Source of the DNA: Seriola aureovittata
Taxonomy: Eukaryota; Chordata; Actinopteri; Carangiformes; Carangidae
Direction: 5' to 3'
Assembly: GCF_021018895.1 (NCBI RefSeq)
Contig: NC_079384.1
Coordinates: forward strand, 14,027,140 to 14,091,139
DNA length: 64,000 nucleotides
Shown here: in pieces, positions 38,080 through 48,713 of the stretch
How positions within the stretch are numbered: position 1 is the first letter of the stretch
Layout of the letters: each line of letters opens with the position of its first letter
The notes under the pieces: model-generated
Databases searched by the model: none
Told to the model about the DNA's origin: nothing
What the model saw: only the letters and a program-made list of their open reading frames with translations
Made by a program: the position numbers and the translations under genes

Positions 38080-39200
38080 TCACGTGTGTGCGCGCGCGTG
38101 AGGCACGCAGCAGAGGGCTGTGTCACCATCTCTAATGTGACGGTAGTGTTGTGCTGACGGTGACGCGGGCCCCGGTGAGGGGGCCAATGTCATCAATCAC
38201 GCGGATCGAAACCGCAACATTAAATCAATAGCGGCCCCCGGGAGCGATGACAGCAGGAGCGTGAATCCGCCACGGTAAAAGGCTGCGGTCTCTCGGCCAT
38301 CCATCAACAAGTCCTCACAGTGTACAGTCCACCAAACCACCGCGCGAGACCAAGACACGCAATAGACTACAGGACGGGAGCCACGCGCACAGTAGTGGTA
38401 TGCACCTGACTGGATGGATGGGACAGTCTGAACAATAGTAACACCTGTAACTGAAAAACTGACACTGTGATGCAACCGGGATGAACTTGAGGGGAAGGGA
38501 CTTTAAAGCGCCAACAGAGTATCTGCGCAGGGGGGAATAACCGACCCAAGACCACCTGATCAAATAATAAAGCTGTCAAGTGCAACAGAGGGGTACCGAG
38601 AAGCACGAGGAAGAGTTGCTCGTGCTGCTGATGAGAGAGTAATGATGGAGTTAATGAAGATGATGATGAAGAAGATGACAGTCATCCTCAGAGACTGTCA
38701 CAGGAACACCTTTGAAGAAGGATCACATCTGGCCGACACGCTGATTACCCCCCCCCCCCCCCCCCCAACCCATCCCTCTACAAACACACCCCCAATCACC
38801 CCCTCCCCTCCCATAACCACACGCGTCCCCCCCCCTCCTCTAACCCCCCACGGTCCCCTCTAGCTGTGATGGAGCCCGTGCAAGTGCGTAGTGTGCAGGT
38901 TTTCTACTCACCCCGGGTGCTGTCGCCGCCAGTCTCCGTCCGATCGCGTGTCCTACCGTGTGATTTAACGAGAGAGAGGAGAGGGCGAAGCCGTGGGCGC
39001 ATCCAGCCCCCACCAGCGCCATCCAGCGCTCCAGTCGCGGCACGCCGCTCTCGCGATACCGTGCCATCTTCCAGCTCTTTGCTGCGTTTGTGAGTGTGTG
39101 ACGTAGCGGTTTTATCAGGCGGTTTCCTCAGCCCGATGCCGCCGCCTCCCGGGCACGAGGCGAAAAGTGGGTGGCCATGATGTTATTCCGGGGGCCGGTG
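38080..39200. promoter_or_regulatory. CpG-rich island
   Basis: C+G and CpG are much denser here than in flanking DNA (for example cgtgtgtgcgcgcgcgtgag near 38090, and the stretches 38160-38400 and 38930-39160). It includes a 19-base C run at 38748-38766. This is the expected setting for a housekeeping-type promoter and fits the proposed USP54 first exon. The borders were judged by eye. Confidence 0.6.
38912..39070 (-). other. usp54: Probable non-coding first exon and promoter of USP54
   Basis: This sits in CpG-rich DNA with a strong donor on the minus strand, CCCGGG|GTGAGT (exon end 38912). That fits the splice acceptor predicted about 70 nt before the USP54 ATG at 28662. A TCTCGCGA box, a known core element of CpG-island promoters, lies at 39049-39056. 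The exact transcription start cannot be seen; 39070 is a guess. The assignment to USP54 rests on strand, position and the lack of another gene. Confidence 0.5.
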
Positions 39201-41497
39201 ACTGTTGCCTTACCTGTTTGAGCTGCACGCATCATGCACACCACTGACATGGTAACATGATGTAACCTGCTGCCAGCAACATGCAGACAAGGGTGGAGTG
39301 TAACTAAGTACATTTAATTTGAGGTAGCCTATTTGTTCTTTACTTGTGTATTTCCATTGTATGATACTTTTATTCCACTACATTTATTTTCTATTCACTA
39401 ATTATTTTTCAGATTAAGATTTTTTTTTTTACAAAAAAACATGCGTTTATAAAATATGATGCTTTGCTATAGCATAGATTAAACTACCCAACAATATACA
39501 GTAGGCTATACAAGAAGAAAATGAATAGGAAACCATCTTGATCATCGTTGATGTCCCTTTTTTGATGTAAAAATACTAAACATGTCATGCTGACTCGTTG
39601 AGATCTTCTTCCACCAGGACATGCAGACGACATCTGTTTAACTGCTGTCATTGGAGACCTGCCAGCACCAGTTTACTGTCACAGCCTGAACACACTGACT
39701 ATTCATAGTACAAGTGAGAGGTCATGGGGACACCTTTTAGTTTGGCAGTGAAGGTGCAAGAGAGACAAAAAAGTTTAACAAGTCACATAAATCAGACCTT
39801 TTATGAACACGTGTATCAACTTTGCAGTTAAACTGAAGATTTTTGATCACTATGGTAGATTACGAATTATAAGCATTACTGTCCTTGTTGTCTTTACTAG
39901 CAGCTGTTGTGCAGTTAATCTATGCGTTTTAACGCTACAACTGCTTTTACTGTTCCTGGTTCGTAGTATTTTCTGCAAGTAACCAACTGCAGAGTATTCA
40001 ATCTGCTTCCTGTTTACACCGGCACGTGCATGCCAAGTGTACGTGAATGGTCATGTGATGTGCGTTTTTAATATAGGAGGCTAAAATGCCTGTTTGGACA
40101 GAGATAGTTTTAATTTTTTTTTTAAATAACTTTTTAACCTTGTTAACATGTCCATATGACATTTCTTATAGAAAACAACACATATCATGCGCAAAATGTG
40201 TATTTTAACCTTAGACCTGCAGTGAACCAATGACGGTCAAGGTTTCATACCTGTATAGCTAAGGAACCAATCCTGTCAAACAGCGGGGACGAGGGCGGGC
40301 AAAATAATATCCGAAATCTTGTCAGTACGGTCAGTACAAAGAGCGAGAGTTAGCATTAGCACAACCACCAACACTGTGTCAGCCACTGCCAGTTGCGAGC
40401 TAATATACAGCATAAACCAGTTAAAGATGCTAACCGTTCTGACATGTCTGCTAATCACCGGTTTTAGTGCACAACATATTCCTTATCTGAGTCAGGGTCT
40501 GACTGACGCTTAAACGTGTCGCTGCGTTTCTCCAATGTTTCCTCCAACACTAACCATCATGATACTCTCAGCTTCACCAGTCACTGAAACATTGTCAGTA
40601 CAGAGAGCAAGAGTTAGCATTAGCACAGCCGCTAACACTGTGTCAGCCACTGCCAGTTACAAGCTAACAAACTAATAAACTAATATTTACAAACTAAATT
40701 AAGTAAACTTACCGTTGTGATACGTCCTCTTGTCTGCAATTTTGGTGCACAATAAACTCCTCAAAAGGTCTGGGTGTGGCTGAGGCTCAAACATGTAGCT
40801 CAGTCTCCTTGCTAATCATATTGAGGTACTGATGTTTCACCTGTCAATCTCGCGTGAGCAACGATGGTGGGCGGGGCCTAAGGCCTGATCCAGATTTTTC
40901 AATGAAGAGTGGATGTGCTCACAGCCCCAGTTTTTGATTTTTTTTTTTTTTTTTTCACTTTTTATGTGGGAATAACATGTTCAACTAAATGTTAATTAAT
41001 TCTGAGTATTTTACATTGTTTAAAACATGGCAGGAGAGGACGATTTAAATGAAAATGTGGATGAAGCCTAAGTCAGGAAGAAAGCATATTTCCAAAAAAG
41101 TCAAACAATTCTTTTAAATTAGATAACTTTGGAAGTCAAACAGGCAAGTTACAGTACAGCAGCCCCCCTCTGGCTTGTAGGTTTTTTGTTTTGTTAAGTC
41201 AAGTCACAATAGATGGAAAAGCAGAGAGGGTGATGACTTGCAATGACGTGAGTCCCAACTGGAATGCTGTTACATGATACGTGTCTTCAGCCACTCAAAA
41301 CCTTTTGCTATAAAATTTCGAACTCAACTTCTTATAAAAATGAATGAGACCCTGAGTAAAAAGTCAATCTGCAGTTGAAAGCTCCAGAAAGAACTACAAA
41401 GTGGATGATTTCAAAAGTAAGTAAGTCTTATCTTGTAATCAAATATTTCTCCAGGACTAGCACATGAGAAGCAGTAAGGCATTCTGTAAAGGGGAAC
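39200..41497. other. USP54-MYOZ1 intergenic spacer
   Basis: About 2.3 kb between the CpG-rich region and the MYOZ1 poly(A) signal. It contains the tandem duplication and AT-rich sequence. No gene was seen. Confidence 0.6.
40320..40820 (+). repeat. Diverged tandem duplication, unit about 264 bp
   Basis: GAGTTAGCATTAGCACA occurs at 40347 and again 264 bp later at 40611. In both units it is followed by AACACTGTGTCAGCCACTGC and CAGTT. Farther on, TTTTAGTGCACAACAT matches TTTTGGTGCACAATAA. No coding potential was seen. It lies between the USP54 promoter region and the MYOZ1 3' end. Confidence 0.75.
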
Positions 41498-41503
41498 TTT
41501 ATT
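41498..41503 (-). terminator. myoz1: Candidate poly(A) signal of MYOZ1
   Basis: AATAAA on the minus strand, about 400 nt past the MYOZ1 stop. The spacing suits a short 3' UTR. The cleavage site itself is not visible. Confidence 0.45.
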
Positions 41504-41902
41504 GCATAAATACATAGTCTTAAGAGTGCAGAGTGCGTATCTGTTTCTGTTCACACAGGTCTCACATTAGCTCATAGTATGCAAAAATCATAGTAAGACT
41601 CATTCATAGTTGAGGATGCAAAGGTAAGAAAGCACACAGGAGACCAGGGGAGATACTCTGTCCTTTTCCATCAAGTCGTTTTTAAATAGTTTTTGTTCGT
41701 TTCCTTTTTCCATGCAATTAAAGTACATTTCAACATGTTCTTGTGAGCTTCAGCAGTTCTAACAGTGCTTATGTTTTGTAGTGTATGTGATGTCAATTAT
41801 GATCTGCCTAATGCTCTCATGTATGTGTGTGTCCATGAGTTCTAGTGCATGTACTTTTAATCTGTTTGTGTTTTGGGCTGCATGTTCTGTCTGCATGTGT
41901 TT

Positions 41903-42137
41903 TCACAGGTCATCCGTCTCTCCATCGAAGGGGATGTTGTCCAGTTCCATGTGGATGTGTGAGTTGTCTTCACTGCAGACCCAGCCGATGGGTGTGCGGT
42001 TGAACGAGGGGCGTGAACGGATGTCGGCCTGCAGATTGGGAACAGGCTCTGGCTCCTCGGTGGCAACGTTGAGCTCTGGGAGCTCGAAGGTCAGCATCTT
42101 GGACGCCTTGTCGTAACCGCCAAATGGCAACGCCATT
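41903..42137 (-). CDS. myoz1: MYOZ1 coding exon 5 (C-terminus and stop)
   Basis: 235 nt after CCCAG|, ending in TGA at 41905-41903. It encodes LPFGGYDKASKMLTFELPEL and the C-terminal block SFNRTPIGWVCSEDNS...PFDGETDDL. The family C-terminal residues are present (human MYOZ1 ends GETEEL). Confidence 0.93.
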
Positions 42138-45100
42138 CTGGGGAAGAAAAGGAAAAAATAGAAATCTGAGACACAAGCTAACATCAGGATGAGCATCTCT
42201 GGTGCTGTACTGTGCAGTACAACAACTTTCAGCTTTCAAATTTTGTGAGAAGAACAAATGAAACAACGACACACTGCATTTAATGATCTTCCACAAATTA
42301 TTGCAAAATAATCTCTGACATGTTCTTGAAGGTGAATTTCTATTAAACATATTTTACTGTTTGTATTCTTCTTCACAAAGATACACAAACCAACCACAAA
42401 GAGACACAAACCACTACAAAGATGTAAATTGACTACCAATAACATCTCTGTGTCATATTTGTGTCACTCTGGTTCACCTGCAAAATGTTACTGAAGTCGG
42501 TTTGTGTCTCTTTTGGTCTGGGTGTCTTCCTCTTATGTAGGAGGGGTGAGGGGCCTTTACATATCTGTGCCCAGGGGCCTGATGTCTCATAATCCACCAA
42601 TGGCTGGTTGTTTATTGCTTATTCAGACCCATTAGTAATTACGAAGGATACAGCTACGCTTTCCGGGGTCTACAACAATCAACAAAACCATTACACGGAT
42701 GGAGATCTAGGGTTCAAATAAGATTAAGATAACTACACGTGGAGCAAAATGTCGTCTCAGTGGTAAGTGTAATAGAAGATTCCTAAATGTGAGTGACGTA
42801 GTACAGTATGTTATGTCTGTATCACTGCTGAGTGAAGCCATAGAAAGAGCCAGGAAGGAAGTTCCTTTTTTTACTGCTGATGAGACAGAAAACTGTTGGT
42901 TGCCTGGTGATATGGGTTATATGAGAGTAGCTGAGAGAAACCTGCAGAAGTGCTGCAGTTTAAGCCTACAGTTCTGTGATAATAGTTCTGCTATTTAGTG
43001 TATTTACAGAGTAACAGTGTTATCTGAACGTAGTTATAAGGTCACTCTGTGTACCTGTTGAAGCTCTTGTAGTGAGGCAGGTCTGGGTGGCTCTGGATGG
43101 GTCCCGGCATGGCAGCCTTCATGGTGGCTGTCAGCTCCTCGTTGCCCTTCATGGCCCGTTCCCATGGTGATACATAGGTGCGTACATACTCCTTCCTCCT
43201 CTTCTCCTTCTCCGCCTCCTCATCCACTGTCTCCACCACTGAGACACACAGCAACAGGCAGGAAACGGGGAGACCAGACAGATTAAGTGCAAAATCTTAA
43301 CAGACAGAAAGAAGCTTAAATACTGAAAAGGGGCAGAAATATATATATATATATATATATACACTGTTGCTCATAAAGTTGGAATAAAATATTTTTTTCC
43401 TTTTTCCATGAAATGATTGTGACAATGTGATTTATTTCATTTCACCTGGGTAATTGGGACACATAATGTAATCAGCATTGCACCTGGTCAAAAGTGATTA
43501 CTGATGCATTTAAATAGGAATAAACAGAGGATTGATTGGAAAACAAAATTATTCCAACTTTATGGGCGACAGTATATATATTTAAAAAGGTGCATCTATG
43601 ACCCCACCCTCTTCTTTTGGCATCTCAGGCTTTGGTGGAATAGGGGGAGGGGACATCAGCAGGTTCTCGAGGTTCTGCTGGCAGACATAGGAGGAAAAAA
43701 TCTAATCAGTACACGTATAAACATACACAAACACACATACTCCCTTCCTCTTCTTGACTCTCACCATGTTCTCGTTGGTCACAATGAACTTGTCAACTCT
43801 CTGCTGCCTCATCCTAAACATCTTGGAGCCCTTGTTAGAGAGCAGGGAGAGCTCCTCCAGCATCAAGTCCTTGGGCGTCTTGATCTTGGTGCCCAGGTCA
43901 AGCTCAGAGGCCTCTGGGTCTGACTCATCATCTGACAGGAAGACGAAGGAAGAGGAGGAAGAAGAGGCCAAAATGAATATGGAATAGCAGGTGGGTGTGT
44001 GCAGAGAAAAGGTAGAGAGGATATTGTCATGATTAAAGAAAATTGCAGCGTTACAGTGGTATAAGTGGCATTGAATAAAAAGGGGGTTTTTTATACATTG
44101 AAAAGTGATGTTAGAAAGTTGTTTGCAATAAGATCATATATCCATATCGAAACTATTGTACACCTGTTGGATACTACATCCTAAGTCAATATAATATACC
44201 ATGAAATTAAGGTTTCTGTTATTTCTGTCATTCAAAAGTAAAAAAAAACATTTTTGGAAGGTGGTAATCCTAATAAGATGCTAAACATGATCGCCCCATC
44301 CCTGTTTCAAGTACTGTTCAGTATTTAATAAAGGCAGCAGCACTTTTTAAAAATGAATTGCAACATATAAATCAAAATACAATTTAGGATAGAATATTTT
44401 TCTTAACTTGGCTTTTCCTTTGAGAGTGAGCACTGAGCTTGAAATGCATCCCATCTGATGCAACAGTTCCCTACGTGAATTTACTAACTCTAAGGATGAA
44501 TGTTTTTTTTTCAGTTTGATTATCCAATCATTAGTTTGCAGGATACATAAGAAATTACAGATTTTGATCAAAGATTTATTGGAAAAATCAGAAATAGTTT
44601 GACATTCTGGGAAACACTATTATTCTCTGTCTCGCAGAGAATTCGATCAGAAAACTGATACCGCTCTCATGTTTTTATGCCAAATATGAAGCTACAGTCA
44701 GGAGACTGTTAGCTTAGCTTAGCAGGATAACCAGAGACAACACAACAGCGAGAATCCACCTATCAGCACCTTCTAAAATCACTAGCTCACACATTGTTTC
44801 TTGTGTACGAAAATCAAAGTGTAAAAATGAGAAGTGTATGCCAAGCTAAGCTTCATATTGAATGGGTGAGAGTGGTATTGATCTTCTCATCTCACTGTCT
44901 GCAAGAAAGAAAATTATTTTGTAAAATGTCAAACCATTCCTGAAAACCATTCCATGAAAACTAAAAAAACATTATTATGTGTTAACATTAAAAGATATTT
45001 TTAACATTTTCTCATGAACTGCTGTACTTACTAAATAAAAAAAAAGCTGGCTCGTGTTTCCCATGATGATTTATCGCCATGCAGATGAACAATTTCTGAG

Positions 45101-48100
45101 CATTTTCTGTGATTACAATCATAGATTCAGAGGATGGTGCAGCCATGTCGGAGGCACTGCGCTCTCTCAACTGAGCTCTCTCTTGTCAGTGACACCAATT
45201 TGGCAAATTAAAAGGTGGGTTTACAAACCAAAACATGTCTGATATTGAATCAGGGATGTATAAGACTGTAAAGGGCGTAATTGTATCCTCTGGCTCTCAT
45301 ACCATACTTGTCGCGATGAATTACAGTTGGAACCTGTTGTGCTGTGTTAGAGGGTAACCGGGGGGAGATGTAGGCGTTACTAGGCCAAAGCAATATAAAA
45401 AAAGGGGCACTGGGGAATGTCACAACAGGTTTTCTGGTAGAACTGTTTATGGAGGGAAATCCTTATAACACACTGCCCCTCTCTCCTCCTCCTCCTCCTC
45501 TCTTACAGTGATGGAGAGATCTGATGGATTTTACTGCTCCACAGAGCTCCTCATAAAACACTCTTCTCATCCACTTCATACACTCTGATATCACTCATAA
45601 CACCTGGAGTCCAGCCATAAACCAACACACTCACACACACACACACACACATTCACACACACACACACACTCGCACGAGGCACATCTATAAAGCGGGGAG
45701 TTGGCATTGCGATGCTGCGGAGAGCTGTTAGCAGTACCTCATAAATCAGACTTCTGCAAGTGGGTGTGTGTGTGTGTGTGTGCGTGCCTGCATGCGTGTG
45801 CGTGTGTGTGAGAGAGAGAGAATAATTGAGGCTGCTGAGCAGAGCGAACTCTCCCATGGGGATATTGATTAGGGTGTTAATTCAGAAGAATGTGAAACTG
45901 GAGCTGGCTGCTGACTGGGAGGAAAGTGGACAGACTGACAGAGGCAGGGGGTGGACAGATGGACAACATACAGAGGGACAGAAGCATGGGACAAACTGTC
46001 AGAGCGACACAGTGGCAGGGATGATGGATAGATGAGTGGGCATTAACTGGAGCAAAATAGGGGATAAGCAGGATAAGCTCCTGAGTGACTGACTGACTGA
46101 CTGAAAACAAACTGCTGGAAAGATACAGATGTGGCTACAGATGTGACAGCAGAAGGAGAAGTAGAGAAAACAGCAAAGGACACAGGGAAACAGGGAAAGA
46201 CATCAACAGATTGTTCAATGACATATAAGCATGTGCACAGACACAGCAGATTGCATATGCAGAGATTGGCAGATAGTATATTTATGGTGTTTATAAAAGT
46301 ATTATGCAACAAGTAAATACCAGCTTTGATTCTCTGATAGAAAACATTAAAACAAAAGTCTATGGCCATGCTAGCAGTTCTGCAGTGCTTTTGATCTGAA
46401 TGCTAAGTCACAGGTCACAATCCCCAAAATTTTGACCTGATGGTGGAGCAAGATGAAAAGTTAGATCACAAAAGCTGTTAAATTCATCCTATCGGAACCA
46501 TGAACATCTGCACAAAATTTGCTGTTGCCATCACTACAGCTTGCCACTAGTGTAGTTCTTTAATAGATGTATTGTATCATAGTAAGGAGAAAAATGGCCA
46601 CTCCTCGAGTGTTATACTATGTATTATGTTATCATAATGTTGTAATGATATTGGATTATTTATGCATAGGCAGCATTTGAATGTAGAAGCCGGTTGAGAT
46701 GGAGCTCACTACATCATATACTCTTTGTCTGGTTTAAAGGGGCTACTCGTAAGTTTTCTCTGCAGCTGAATGTGGCTTCTTTCCGGGAGTGGGTGGTGGT
46801 GATTGTTGTTTGACAAAAGCTTCGGCCATTACAATACAAGAGGTTGTAATATGGCCTCTGAGCACCGCTTCGTCTTCAGGGCAGGCTACTTTAAGTATAA
46901 GAAAAGACGTGATAGAGAGTTAACATTGTTGTTGCTTTCCGCCGCTGGAGACAGCTCTTGGTGAGCAAAGGAATGAAGTTTGATGCTGAAATCACAACGT
47001 TTCTTCTAGACTGGTAAGTAAAAAGATGTTAATGTAGCAATAGCAAAACTTACAAATAGCTCCTTTGATATTATCAGTGATAATTCATTTTATTTTATAG
47101 ATTTGTGATATGTTTTTATATGTAAATGTTGAATCTGCACAGTGTCAAATTAAATGAACTATTTCCATCTGAAATATAGAAAGTAAAATGAAGTATCAGA
47201 AAATTAAAATACCCAATTCAAGTACAATAGACCATAGAGTTGTACTGAAGTACAATAGTTTAGTTGCTGACTATGCTTTTTATGGCTGCACCATCTCTTT
47301 TTACGGAAATATTGCAAATGCCAACTGCATCACTATTTATACATGTTTCCCTAAAATTCAGCCTGACAAGTCTGTTTTTTGTTTTTTTTTCCTTTTGGAA
47401 ACTTTGGGATCTCCACTAGAAATAATAACAACGTTCTGTGAGTTTGAACAATGTTCAGCTGCACGGGAAGAGTTTGAACAGATGGACCTACTGGTGGGTC
47501 TGGCAGAGTGTTTCTGGTGGGACTGTTCCTACAGTAAGTCTCACAGACAGGGATTTTCGGAATAAATAAATAAATAAATAAGTAAAGGAAGAATTTTGCT
47601 GTATAGCATGAGCACCTATGGCTGATGTAGCTCAACAAAGAAAAGAGCACTGATATACATATGCTAAAGCAACAACCACTTAACTTCTAAAAGATGTTGT
47701 GTATACTACAGATTCCTATTTGCAGTGGCGGGTTAAATTCCAAGTCGTGAACTATTTGCCACACAGTTTACACACAGTCTCAAACAAATATGGTGGAAGC
47801 AGAATCACAGTCTGGTATTTCGTGTTGCCTCTAATGGTGACAGATTTGTTGCTGCTCTGCCATCTGATAATGAGCCGCAGCCCTCCAGGAGATGCCACAT
47901 GGATGTCAGATATTGTGTTACTGCTTGGATCTAGTGTGTGTGTGTCTGTGTCTGTGTATGTGTGTGTGTGCGTGTGCGTGTGTGTTCTTATTTAATTGTA
48001 GCATCATAAGACCACATGCAACGTTTTACACTCACGCAGTTCAACTTACAGACACAGATTGTGTGGATAGCAGACACCAGAGAGCAAAACTTACAACTGG

Positions 48101-48351
48101 GTTTGACATTTACTGGGCTGGATAATCAGATCACAGGGGACATAAAAGAAGATCTTCCAGGAAGGATGGAGGATGGACAAGTCTGGCAAAATGTTTCAAG
48201 TTTACATGCTGTGTGTGAATGTGTGATCTGGATGCGAGTGTGAGTAGGTGTGTGTTTGTGTTTTACCATTCTGGCTGACGTTGGACAGGTCAGTGATGAT
48301 CTTGTTGGCCTTCTTCCTCTTGTTAGAAGGGGCAGGAGTTGTGAGAGGCAT
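41903..48351 (-). CDS. myoz1: MYOZ1, myozenin-1 (calsarcin-2), complete coding region
   Basis: Five coding exons with consistent phases: 48267-48351, 43765-43931, 43608-43677, 43055-43238 and 41903-42137. They give a 246-residue protein. The N-terminus MPLTTPAPSNKRKK is MYOZ1-like. The calsarcin core has DLMLEELSLLSNKGSKMFRM and RQQRVDKFI, then YVSPWERAM, PHYKSFNR, LPFGGYDKAS and the C-terminal SFNRTPIGW...PFDGETDDL. Calsarcins sit at the sarcomere Z-disc and bind calcineurin, alpha-actinin, filamin C and telethonin. In its family MYOZ1 is the fast-fibre member. At 246 residues it is shorter than human MYOZ1 (about 299) because the Gly-rich middle is absent, replaced by a short Pro-rich exon. 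The neighbouring SYNPO2L and USP54 confirm MYOZ1 over MYOZ2. Confidence 0.93.
43055..43238 (-). CDS. myoz1: MYOZ1 coding exon 4
   Basis: 184 nt, phase 1 to 2, between GTCTCAG| and AACAG|GTACAC. It encodes an acidic/basic stretch (VETVDEEAEKEKRRKEYVRT) followed by the calsarcin motif YVSPWERAM and DLPHYKSFN. Confidence 0.92.
43362..43574. mobile_element. Tc1/mariner-type MITE in MYOZ1 intron 3
   Basis: Inverted ends of about 25 bp, ACTGTTGCTCATAAAGTTGG and ACTGTCGCCCATAAAGTTGG, both continuing AATAA, are bounded by TA. The left end is inside a (TA)n run at 43340-43360. It lies between MYOZ1 coding exons 4 and 3 and makes up most of that 369-bp intron. It has no coding capacity. Confidence 0.8.
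43608..43677 (-). CDS. myoz1: MYOZ1 coding exon 3 (Pro-rich linker)
   Basis: 70 nt, phase 0 to 1, between CTGCCAG| and GAGG|GTGGGG. It encodes QNLENLLMSPPPIPPKPEMP and KEE. It takes the place of the much longer Gly-rich linker of mammalian MYOZ1. The acceptor is a NAGNAG (CAGCAG), so loss or gain of one Gln is possible. Confidence 0.8.
43765..43931 (-). CDS. myoz1: MYOZ1 coding exon 2 (conserved calsarcin N-terminal motif)
   Basis: 167 nt, phase 1 to 0, between CCTGTCAG| and ATG|GTGAGA. The acidic start DDESDPEASELDLGTKI leads into the conserved DLMLEELSLLSNKGSKMFRM and RQQRVDKFIVTNENM. Confidence 0.93.
44594..44936. mobile_element. Fold-back MITE with long inverted arms
   Basis: The left arm begins ATAGTTTGACATTCTGGGAA and includes GATACCGCTCTCATG and GAAGCTACAG. 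The right arm holds the inverse (AAGCTTCATATT, GAGTGGTATTGATCTTCTCA, AAATGTCAAACC). Arms of about 100 bp are imperfect. It is a common teleost fold-back type, here in MYOZ1 intron 1. Confidence 0.65.
46736..47068 (+). repeat. Interspersed repeat, family A, copy 4
   Basis: It shares GGGAGTGGGTGGTGGTGATT and GGAGACAGCTCTTGGTGAGC with copy 1 and ends AAATAGCTCCTTT. It has a short internal deletion after TGTTAATG. It lies in MYOZ1 intron 1. Confidence 0.75.
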
Positions 48352-48353
48352 GG
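48267..48353 (-). CDS. myoz1: MYOZ1 coding exon 1
   Basis: The ATG is at 48351-48349. A splice acceptor, CTGTCCTACAG|CC, ends only 2 nt before it, so an upstream non-coding exon is expected. The exon encodes MPLTTPAPSNKRKKANKII, then TDLSNVSQN, and ends AATG|GTAAAA in phase 1. The basic KRKK cluster matches the MYOZ1 start. Confidence 0.9.
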
Positions 48354-48381
48354 CTGTAGGACAGAGCAGAGACATGATGAC

Positions 48382-48383
<2 letters not shown>

Positions 48384-48426
<43 letters not shown>
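48384..48426 (+). repeat. (ATC)14 microsatellite
   Basis: 43 bp of ATC units, 33 bp upstream (on the transcript) of MYOZ1 coding exon 1, just before its pyrimidine-rich acceptor. Confidence 0.93.
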
Positions 48427-48427
<1 letters not shown>

Positions 48428-48623
48428 GTCTCATCATCAACTGTTCATACCTTTCATATGAGAGATTCATCTTCTTTACACTGAGACAAAAATACTCTGT
48501 TACAGTCAGCCTGTGCATATTCTCATTTGTCCAGGTCATAGTATCCTAAAGGAGTTTTAAATCGAAAAAACAACTGGACTTGATTATTTGTCTGGGAAGA
48601 CGTTTCACCTCTCATCCAAGAGG

Positions 48624-48713
48624 CTTCATCAGTTCATGTACGCATCTGACCAGGCTGGGACTGGCCCTATTTAAAGTCCCAGCCTGGTCAGATGCGTACA
48701 TGAACTGATGAAG
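48624..48713. repeat. Perfect inverted repeat, 39-bp arms, 12-nt loop
   Basis: The left arm at 48624-48662 and the right arm at 48675-48713 are exact reverse complements (the arm opens CTTCATCAGTTCATGTACGC). The spacer GGCCCTATTTAA is 12 nt. Flanking GACGTTTCACCTCTCATCCA is familiar from dispersed fish repeats. It lies about 270 bp upstream of MYOZ1 coding exon 1. Confidence 0.9.

Larger units (their letters stand above)
43932..48266 (-). other. myoz1: MYOZ1 intron 1
   Basis: 4.3 kb, GTAAAA to CTGTCAG. It holds the fold-back MITE, family A copy 4, CA/GT runs near 45630 and 45765 and (GACT)n at 46087. No exon was seen. Confidence 0.8.

Noticed and set aside
41781..42116. Plus-strand 111-residue frame
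   Set aside because: Antisense to the last MYOZ1 exon and its 3' UTR.
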